From positions 1 through 45,831 of the IMG/VR virus record IMGVR_UViG_3300005253_000383: a stretch of 45,831 bases of DNA; one strand, written 5' to 3'. Below the pieces are notes generated by a model. It was not told where the DNA came from. It worked only from the letters and a program-made list of their open reading frames with translations, and did not search any database. The DNA is from a virus. Position numbers and translations under genes: made by a program. This document shows positions 22,889 to 30,700 of the stretch, one piece after another. Numbering within the stretch: position 1 is the first letter of the stretch; each line of letters begins with the position of its first letter.

Positions 22889-25335
22889 TGGCTGAACCGC
22901 GTACAATATCATTTCCATTTCCGTTGCTTGGATTGGAGCGGCGCACTAATATTCGCAATGCCCCTCCTTTCTCCGCGGTAGACGCGCTGAATGTCCGTCC
23001 CATTGAGCAGGCCGAGGGGCGACAGCGCGGCGGGACACGTCCTGGCTTTCAGAAGGCCTTCCTTGAGCAATTGTCCACGGGTCCAGTGCAGAACCTAGCA
23101 CAGATGAACATAGCCTCAGTAAGCGGCAGTTTTACATGGGTGGACACCTTCGACGGGAGTTCGATGCTTTCAGTATGGACGGCGCCGACCTTTTTGATTG
23201 TCGGGGATTCAGCGGTGCTTCCGGCTGTGGCGTCGGATGCAAGCTCGGGTAACTTTAGCACAGCCCGTACGCCGATTTTGGGAACGGTTGGAGCGATTCG
23301 GGATGACTTTGCCGACCTGGACACAAGTGCTGCTTACGTTGTCGTGATGAATGTCTATACCCATGAACTTGATCAGAACTTTTTTTATGTGTTTCTGAAA
23401 ATGGATAACACGACTCCTGATGCGCTTCAGGATGGCCTGTTTATTGAACTCAAGTTTATTTCAACTGCTGGCCCTACATTCGGGAGTATTAGTGGTAGCG
23501 TTAAGTCCTATGTTGGTGGCGTATTGCAAAACACGTACAATTTTGCAGGCGGAAACACTGTAACCAATGGTGGCGCGATATATAAGATCGTTGTTTCAGG
23601 AAGCGCGATTGTGATTACCTTGAATGATATTGTGCTTCTGGATACGACCCTGAGTGAATCACAGTCTGGGCGTACAGTGGGATTCGGTATTCGGGAATTA
23701 AGTAACTTTCCTGCCAATCACGATGTTCCTTTTACCCATATAGATACTTTCTCTCTGCGTTATCAGCCGACAGGCCAGGTCGACAGCGTGCAGCGCAGGC
23801 AGTTTTCGGGAATCGGGGGTGGAGACTTGTATGTCGAGGACGATGTTGGGGCGATGATTCTGCATTCATCTTCCGTAAACATGCGGGCTGACGTGACCTT
23901 GCAAGCAATCGAACATTTATCCAAGCTGTACATTGCGGATTATGGCGATCAGCGTGCAGGGCGCACCGATGGCACGATCAGCGCGGACGGCTTGACCCTC
24001 GATACGAGCGGCGCTTTCACTTTTAACGATAAAGGCATCGATCTCAATGTCCATGTGATAGAGATTTTTGACGTGGCCGGTGGCGCCGTGGCCGGTATAT
24101 ACGAGATTAGCACGATAAATGCGGGTGATTTGATATTGAGTACTTCTGCGGGTACAACGGGGAATTGCAGTTTCCGGATCGAGCGTGGCCCGAAGGTCTA
24201 TGATCCTGTTGCTGATACCTTGACGGCTTTCATTGCGACCCAGGGTATTGCGCCTTTCGGATATGCTCAAGTCACTCGCTATCTAGATCGGCTTTGCTGG
24301 GCGGGACATTTACGTGACGGCCGCAATTGGGAACAGAGTCGACAGGGTGCCCCCGATGACTACGATTTTTTTCCTTCGTCGAACAGTATTGGCCGGGCCG
24401 TTTCCGGGCAAACGAGCCTAGCCGGCGTTCTCGCTGCACCGGTGACCGCTCAGATTCCGCACACCGATGACTACATGGTCTATGCCTCATTGAATTCAAT
24501 GTGGGTATTACGTGGAGATGCGACCAGTGGTGGGCTTATCGATAATCTGAGTCGCGTGATTGGAATTGTGAGCGAAAACGCTTACGCATTCGGCCCCGAG
24601 GGCGAACTCATCTTTCTGTCCAGAGATGGTCTATATATTTTACCTTTTGGCGGGACCAATCCTCCCGTGAGTCTGTCGGCCGAGAAGCTACCACGGGAAC
24701 TGAAGAACATCGATACGACTCTGTTTAAGATCGGCATTGAGTACGATATCAACGATCGCGGTGTCCACATCTTCTTAACGCCTCTTACCAGCGGAAACAT
24801 CAAACACTTTTGGTTCGACTGGAGCTTGAAAGGATTTTGGCCCGTAGAAATGCCATCGAGTGCATTGGAACCTTTTGTGACGACACAATTCGCCAGTGAC
24901 GATGTATCCTCGAATGCGATTGTGTTCGGGTGTCGAGACGGATTCATTCGGAGATTCTTGCCGGGAGCGAATCAGGACGATGTTTTCGAGATAACGAGCC
25001 GGGTAGTGCTTGGCCCTTTATTTTTGGGCGGCTCAGCCGAGGACGAAGGCATACTTCTCGAGCTTGAGGCCGCACTTGGCCAAGCGAGCGCAAATGTATC
25101 ATGGGAGCTGTATGTCGGTGATACCCCTGAGCAAGCCGTTTCTAGTGGCCTTGATGCGTCTTCTACTCCATTTGCATCCGGCACGTTTTTACCTGGACTG
25201 AATCGCAGCGAACGTCCTAAAGCGCGCGGAAACAGTGTTTTGCTGGTCATTCAGAACATAGGCAGCACAGGATCTTGGGTATTTAATGAGATATTCGCGA
25301 AGGTAAAAAGTCTTGGCCGACAGAGGATAGCGTAA
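22888..25335 (+). CDS. large tail-tube-B/nozzle-like protein
   Basis: An 815-residue protein starting at GTG 22888 (overlapping the upstream stop). It begins with LGLERRTNIRNAPPFSAVDALNVRP, followed by RQRGGTRPGF, the kind of opening shared by podovirus nozzle proteins (ALNxRPxxG...RxRxG). The body is beta-rich with many Gly/Asp turns. A concanavalin-like region may span about 75-310, then a propeller-like region containing LDRLCWAGHLRDGRNW, MWVLRGD, LIFLSRDGLYILPFGG. It would form the tail tip below the connector. The propeller reading is from pattern only. Confidence 0.68.
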   Translation: MAEPRTISFPFPLLGLERRTNIRNAPPFSAVDALNVRPIEQAEGRQRGGTRPGFQKAFLEQLSTGPVQNLAQMNIASVSGSFTWVDTFDGSSMLSVWTAPTFLIVGDSAVLPAVASDASSGNFSTARTPILGTVGAIRDDFADLDTSAAYVVVMNVYTHELDQNFFYVFLKMDNTTPDALQDGLFIELKFISTAGPTFGSISGSVKSYVGGVLQNTYNFAGGNTVTNGGAIYKIVVSGSAIVITLNDIVLLDTTLSESQSGRTVGFGIRELSNFPANHDVPFTHIDTFSLRYQPTGQVDSVQRRQFSGIGGGDLYVEDDVGAMILHSSSVNMRADVTLQAIEHLSKLYIADYGDQRAGRTDGTISADGLTLDTSGAFTFNDKGIDLNVHVIEIFDVAGGAVAGIYEISTINAGDLILSTSAGTTGNCSFRIERGPKVYDPVADTLTAFIATQGIAPFGYAQVTRYLDRLCWAGHLRDGRNWEQSRQGAPDDYDFFPSSNSIGRAVSGQTSLAGVLAAPVTAQIPHTDDYMVYASLNSMWVLRGDATSGGLIDNLSRVIGIVSENAYAFGPEGELIFLSRDGLYILPFGGTNPPVSLSAEKLPRELKNIDTTLFKIGIEYDINDRGVHIFLTPLTSGNIKHFWFDWSLKGFWPVEMPSSALEPFVTTQFASDDVSSNAIVFGCRDGFIRRFLPGANQDDVFEITSRVVLGPLFLGGSAEDEGILLELEAALGQASANVSWELYVGDTPEQAVSSGLDASSTPFASGTFLPGLNRSERPKARGNSVLLVIQNIGSTGSWVFNEIFAKVKSLGRQRIA

Positions 25336-25925
25336 TGGGTGAGACCTCTCCCGGCGTCGATGCGTTCATGGAGTTCCCCGGCATCGAGACGAACAGCATA
25401 GAAGATCCCGCGGTGCGCCGGGCGTTCGGAGTCATTAACGAGTACTTCAAGCGCGCGGGCGTATTTTCGGATCAGGATGCCAAGCAGAGCACGATCGATG
25501 CGAACGCGACAGCAATTGCGACAAATGAGGCGCTAAACTCTGTGCACAGAGATGGCAATGGATCCGATCATGCCAACGTTGTGACTAATACTACACACCG
25601 GACAAGCAACGGAAGTAGCCACAGTTTCCTTGATCAAAGCGTAATAAAGGCAGCGAATGTGCAGTTTGCTGGGCTTAAATTCGGTGCGGGTGGCCAGCAG
25701 GTGACAGTCATTGACACCAATACATCTTTGGGTACAAGCAACAGTAGGCTCGCAACACAGAATGCGATTAAGGTCTACGTGGACACTCGGGTCGCGGCCA
25801 AGATGGACGATACGCTTGCGGCCCTTCAGGCGTTGAACTTACTCATGCCGAATAGCTCGGGAGGGGTTGCTGTTGGCGAAATATTCCGTGAGACTGGTGG
25901 TGATGTGAAATGGAGGGTTGCGTAA
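25335..25925 (+). CDS. tail fibre-like protein
   Basis: A 196-residue protein with a phage fibre pattern: DGNGSDHANVVTNTTHR, then SNGSSHSFLDQ, then AGLKFGAGG, then TNTSLGTSNSRLATQNAIKVYVD. The DHxxV...NxxHR...SHSxLDQ and TxNAIKxYVD segments recur in short phage fibres and their adaptors. The N-terminal 50 residues (DAFMEFPGIETNSIEDPAVRRAFGVINEYF) would anchor it to the tail. It starts in a TAATG overlap with the previous stop. Confidence 0.72.
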   Translation: MGETSPGVDAFMEFPGIETNSIEDPAVRRAFGVINEYFKRAGVFSDQDAKQSTIDANATAIATNEALNSVHRDGNGSDHANVVTNTTHRTSNGSSHSFLDQSVIKAANVQFAGLKFGAGGQQVTVIDTNTSLGTSNSRLATQNAIKVYVDTRVAAKMDDTLAALQALNLLMPNSSGGVAVGEIFRETGGDVKWRVA

Positions 25926-26570
25926 ATGGGTTTCTCAACTGGTGTGCAATTTATAAAAGGAATCAGCTCAGGTAGCTCGCCGGGTTCTGCGGGCAGTGGG
26001 GCTGGGAATAGATCGGGTTTGTTTAATACCATCGAGGACGTTAGGGCTTTCAACAGAGGTCAGCGCCTAGAAGACATTTCCGCCGAAGAGGAACTTCGCC
26101 TATCCTTTGAGAGGAGGCGAGGGTCTGGGGGATTCAACGTCAATGCGCTCCTGAAAGCATTGGGTTTGTCCCAGGAAGAGGCAAACGCGAAGAACGAAGA
26201 ACGGTTCGCTGAGATTAACGCCGGATTCGACACTCGCCTATCGAGGGCGATTGAATTGCTTGAGGGCCAGGGAAATTTCGCCCGTGGAGAGATTGGCCGT
26301 TCGGCAGAACAGGCGATGGGTTTCGATCAGGCCGAGTTGACTTCGCGCGGCCTCGCAGGCACTACGGTCCTCTCTAGTAACCGACAGGCAATTCGCAGGG
26401 ATCGAGATCTAGCGTTTGGCGACCTGTCCGAAAGATTGGCGCGGTTAAGGTTTGGTGCGGAGGATCGGATCCGCGGCGAGCAGTTGGCGTTTCAGGAAAG
26501 ACGAGAGGATATTGGGCCAGATCTGGCGTCTATTCTGCCATTACTATTACAATTTGGCGCTAACCGATAG
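25926..26570 (+). CDS. probable internal virion protein
   Basis: A 214-residue protein starting immediately after the previous stop, with GGAGGG about ten bases upstream. N-terminal 35 residues are Gly/Ser-rich, the rest is charged and helical with repeated Arg/Glu (NAKNEERFAEINAGFDTRLSRAIELLEGQ, LAFGDLSERLARLRFG). It precedes two larger proteins of similar character, the arrangement of the three ejected core proteins of podoviruses. Assignment by position and composition. Confidence 0.6.
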   Translation: MGFSTGVQFIKGISSGSSPGSAGSGAGNRSGLFNTIEDVRAFNRGQRLEDISAEEELRLSFERRRGSGGFNVNALLKALGLSQEEANAKNEERFAEINAGFDTRLSRAIELLEGQGNFARGEIGRSAEQAMGFDQAELTSRGLAGTTVLSSNRQAIRRDRDLAFGDLSERLARLRFGAEDRIRGEQLAFQERREDIGPDLASILPLLLQFGANR

Positions 26571-26578
26571 GAATTGAA

Positions 26579-27787
26579 GTGGCGATTCGAGTCATACATA
26601 GCCCCGGATTCGGGCAGATTGGCGCCCTGGCCTTAGCGGCCGGCCGGTCTCGATCGAGGGGGGGTGGGTTCTCAGACACTCAACGCGCGATCACGGCTCG
26701 TGACATTGCATTGACTCGCGAGCGTGCGCTTGTGGCCGCTGCGAGAGAACGGAACTTCGGCCGTGCGGTTCCAAGCAGTAAAATCGAGAGTCCGGAAGCG
26801 AAGAATAGGCGCAAGCAGGCCGAGGTTGGCCAGATGATTCTGACCAAACAGGCCGAGCGCATTGGGCGCGAGGTGACCTTAAACGATCGAGAGAAACGCA
26901 TCGCCTTAGCCCAGCTCGATCGTCGTGAGAAGTTGCTGAAACGCCAGGAGCCCAACGCCCAGGAAGCCTTTGAATCATCCATTGTTACAGATCGCGATAC
27001 GGGCCTGAAGTATTTCAGGAATAAAAATGGCGAATACAAAGCGCTCGAGGACGGTTCTGAAAAGAAATCGGCTGATTTTACGAAGGCGATCGAGGCTGCA
27101 CGGAAGAAACTCGAATCGGATGAAAGAGAACGTTCTGGATTGGCTGGGGAGAATCCCAACCTCGATTTCTCAGGCGATCAGGTTTTCGCAGAAGCCGAGC
27201 GAATTATTCAGGAGCAAAACGAGACCATTGCGCTCGCCGAAGCTCTACAGGAGTCAATGGACCGCGACAGGCTTGTCCAGTTGTCTGGCTTAGAAGGTCG
27301 CCGTAGTGCTCCGGGCCGCGGCATGATTAGCTCTATTGACGAATCTGGAAATAGAACGTCTTCGACTTTCTCGGGACCTTCTACGCAGTCAGTAGAGTTT
27401 AGTCGGAGTCGGAGTGTGGCCGAGGAAGAAGAACCTTTAGCGTTGCCCCCAAAGGGCGAGAGTGAGGGCGATACTGTAATTGACCTGTCTAAGATGAAGC
27501 CCAAGGAAGTGATCAAGCAATTTCAAGAACTGAAGCCACAGGAACGTCAAGAGTTTTTGGAACAGCTCAATGAGGATGAGCTCAAGATCTTCCGGGAGCA
27601 TTTACCGAAGGCCCAACGTGGGGCTATCCGCCGCGCAGAAAAGCGTCTTAAAGAAGAACTATCACGGTCACGCCCCAGTAAAGCCCGGATAAGAGAAGCC
27701 GAGAAGAGGCTGGCTCGTATTCTTTTCGAATTTGGGGAGCAACCAGAAACAAAGCCGATCTTCACTCCACTGCCCGGGGGATTTTAA
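26579..27787 (+). CDS. probable internal virion protein, coiled coil
   Basis: A 402-residue protein starting at GTG 26579 after AGGAATTGAA. Very rich in Arg, Glu and Lys with long predicted coiled coils (TARDIALTRERALVAAARERNF, LNDREKRIALAQLDRREKLLKRQ, and a final third with KEVIKQFQELKPQERQEFLEQLNEDELKIF). The C-terminus may contact the next protein. Overlaps the next start as TAATG. Fits the second of three ejected proteins; no enzymatic motif seen. Confidence 0.6.
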   Translation: MAIRVIHSPGFGQIGALALAAGRSRSRGGGFSDTQRAITARDIALTRERALVAAARERNFGRAVPSSKIESPEAKNRRKQAEVGQMILTKQAERIGREVTLNDREKRIALAQLDRREKLLKRQEPNAQEAFESSIVTDRDTGLKYFRNKNGEYKALEDGSEKKSADFTKAIEAARKKLESDERERSGLAGENPNLDFSGDQVFAEAERIIQEQNETIALAEALQESMDRDRLVQLSGLEGRRSAPGRGMISSIDESGNRTSSTFSGPSTQSVEFSRSRSVAEEEEPLALPPKGESEGDTVIDLSKMKPKEVIKQFQELKPQERQEFLEQLNEDELKIFREHLPKAQRGAIRRAEKRLKEELSRSRPSKARIREAEKRLARILFEFGEQPETKPIFTPLPGGF

Positions 27788-30700
27788 TGGGCACAAGCAC
27801 GCTGTTCAGATTCCTTCACAGTGATTTCCCGGAGGAAGAAGAAGAAAAGCTCGACGAAGAAGCCAGTATTCTGTTTGGCTTCTTACATCCACAGCCCGTG
27901 ACAGACCCGACTCCTTCCGATGATGAGCGTTCCTCACGCGCCCGTACCACCGAAGAGGCGATTTTCGAACAGGGCGCCCGGTTCTCGCTCAAGGATTCTC
28001 CTGTGGTGCGAAGCGTTAAGTCCGGTTTCGCACAGGTTGGCTCTGATGTCAAAAGCCTCGTACAGCGCGTACTAGGCGACGTTGAGGGCGCGAATCAGAC
28101 TTTGAAAGAGGCCGAAGCGCTTGGTCAGCTGAATGCGCAGGCTGATGAATTCAGCGCGATACCGAACACGATCCAGAGAGGCATTCGGAGCATGATCTCT
28201 TCGCTGACCCAGCTGGGCATACTCGCACCCACTGGCCCAATAGGGATTATTGGGGGATTTGGATTGTCTCGTTTCAACCAGGCCCTTGGCGAGGCAGATC
28301 GGGCTGGGTTTGACGAGTCTGAGGCGATTTCTTTTGCGAGCAAGGCCGGTATTATCGAGGCTGGTATCACGGCAATATTTCAAGGAATTGGGCGGGGCGG
28401 CCTTGAGGCGATGTTCGGGAGGAGCGTGAGCACCGCGGCGGCACAGACTGCGGGGAAAACTGTAGCTAAACAAGGTCTCAAAGAGGGACTGAAAGCAGTC
28501 GGCAGAGGAACGATTAACGAACTGGCCGAAGAGGAGATTATTTCGATTCTAGATCTTGCGAATCAAAAGGTTAGTGACATCAATCCTGAAGCATTTACGC
28601 CAGAGCGGATTGTGGGGACTTTTCAATCCGCCGTTGTTGATACTGCTGTGGCGACTGTAATGACCATGGGGGCGGCACATGGCGCGGCCGGTGCAGCGAG
28701 TTTGGCCACGGCTTCGAAGGCAACCGAGATTGATGAAACCGTAGATCCGATATCGAGTCGCCCTCTTCGCGCGGAGGAATCCATAGATGTCAAAGAGGTT
28801 AAGGAAACTCAGAGAGAAGAAGTCGACAAATCGCTGGAGATTGATAGGTCGAGAACTGAGCCGCCGCCTGGGCGAGCTCCAGAAGCAGAAGCTACGGACG
28901 TCCCGACGTCCGAAGATGCGAATGTTGAGGTGGTTCCTGAGCAAGGCGCTGAGGTACAGGATTTAGGCGGCGAGGAAAAGACGGAGGGAACCGAGCGCGG
29001 AAAGGTGAATCCCTCATTCCCAGTAGATCAGATTGAGCTTGACCCGAAACGGTTTCAGTTCAAGCTATCAGCCGGCCCCCAGGGTACGACTGGAGCGCTT
29101 TCGGATGTACAGAGCTTCGATCCTAATTTGGCTGGAATTGTCCAGGTGTATCAGGAACCGGAGTCTGGCCGTGTTTTTGTGGTCAACGGACATAATCGCG
29201 TGGTCTTGGCGAAGCGTGCTCTATCTGAAGGGCAATCTGTAGCCGCGACCATCCCGGTCCGCTTCCTCGACGTGGAGAGCGAATCAGAGGCGAGGGCCGT
29301 TGGGGCACTCACAAACATCGCTGAAGGCCGCGGGACGTCTTTGGATGCCGCGAAGTTTTTTCGGGACACCGGGCTTAATCGCGAGGACCTACAAGCGAAA
29401 GGCGTTCCCCTTCGCGAGAATACGGCCGCCGAGGGATTAGGCCTGGCGAACCTTGCGCCGGCGCTGTTCAATCGTGTGGTCGAGGGTGACTTGAGTGTGA
29501 GGCGTGGCGCCCTGATCGGCGAGAAGTTATCCGACGAGAACATTCAATTGCAGCTCGTCGACGAAATACTCCGTGAGGAAAACCGCGGACGCAAGGTGAA
29601 CGATGCGACGGTGTCTGAGCTGATTGACCAGATTAACGTCGCTCCCGTGGCCACTGAGACGCAGGAGACCTTGTTTGGGGATGAGACCCGATCGCGGTCT
29701 CTTGCATTTGATCGTGCCCGACTGGTTTCTACGATCCGAGGGCGTTTGGGCAAGGACAAGCGGCTATTCGCATTAGTGAGCAAGAATGCCGCAGGTTTAG
29801 AGCGTGGCGGGAATGTTATTGATTCCACGGGTAGTGCCGCGGTGTCCAGTGAAGCCGCGGTTCTGCTTGATATATTTGACCGTGTGAAGGATATTAAAGG
29901 CCCAGTGTCCGATGTTCTGAATCGTGCTGCTGAGCGAATAGGAAGCGGAGAAGATGCCAAAACAGTCACGAAAGAAGCCTTCGAAGAGATCAGAGCCCCG
30001 CTTTCCGAAGTTATCACCCGAGCAAAAGCGAAGGGTCCTGGACGAAGTGAAGGCGATACAGCCGGTGCTGAAACCCAAGGGCTGAGCGATCCTTTCGCGC
30101 TCGATGCTGGTACGGGCCAGTCCGATCTATTTGCTGAGGCCTCTAGCCCTGAATCTACGTCGCCGGAGAGTGAGCCCGAAGGCGCCGTAGTTCCCAGCGC
30201 ATCGGTCGAAGATGAAGCCGTTGCTTCGTTGCGGGAATCAGCTTCTCCGATTAACACCGAGACCGACGAAGGGAGTCCTGGTCGGGAATCCAGCCTTTCC
30301 GACGAACAGATCGACAGTCGATTCGACGATGAGGGCGGATTCATCAAGATCGACTCGGTCACAGAGGCAACCAAAAAGGTCGGTCGCTCCACGCGCGGAT
30401 TTCTACGTCGTTTCTTTACGTCTAAGGGAGACCTCCCTCAAGACACTTTCGAGGCGATGATTAAGCGTGATGGATGGTTCAATTCGCAGACGAAACGCAT
30501 CCAGTTCACGTTACGCGATTTCGATAAGGCCGCGGGTATTGCTTACGGTGGCCGCAATAAAATGACGAACGAGCAAATCCAGGCCGTGGATGCTGTTATG
30601 AAAGGCGAAGTTGAGCCGCAAACGATTCCAAAGCCGATGCGCGCCATTACGCAGCGTATGCGCGATGAGATTGACGCCATGTCGGCGCGTCTACTGGACA

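Noticed and set aside
29544-30392. Ser-rich minus-strand protein in the polyvalent gene
   Set aside because: It is a mirror of the long gene's Glu/Asp-rich codons and has no start signal.
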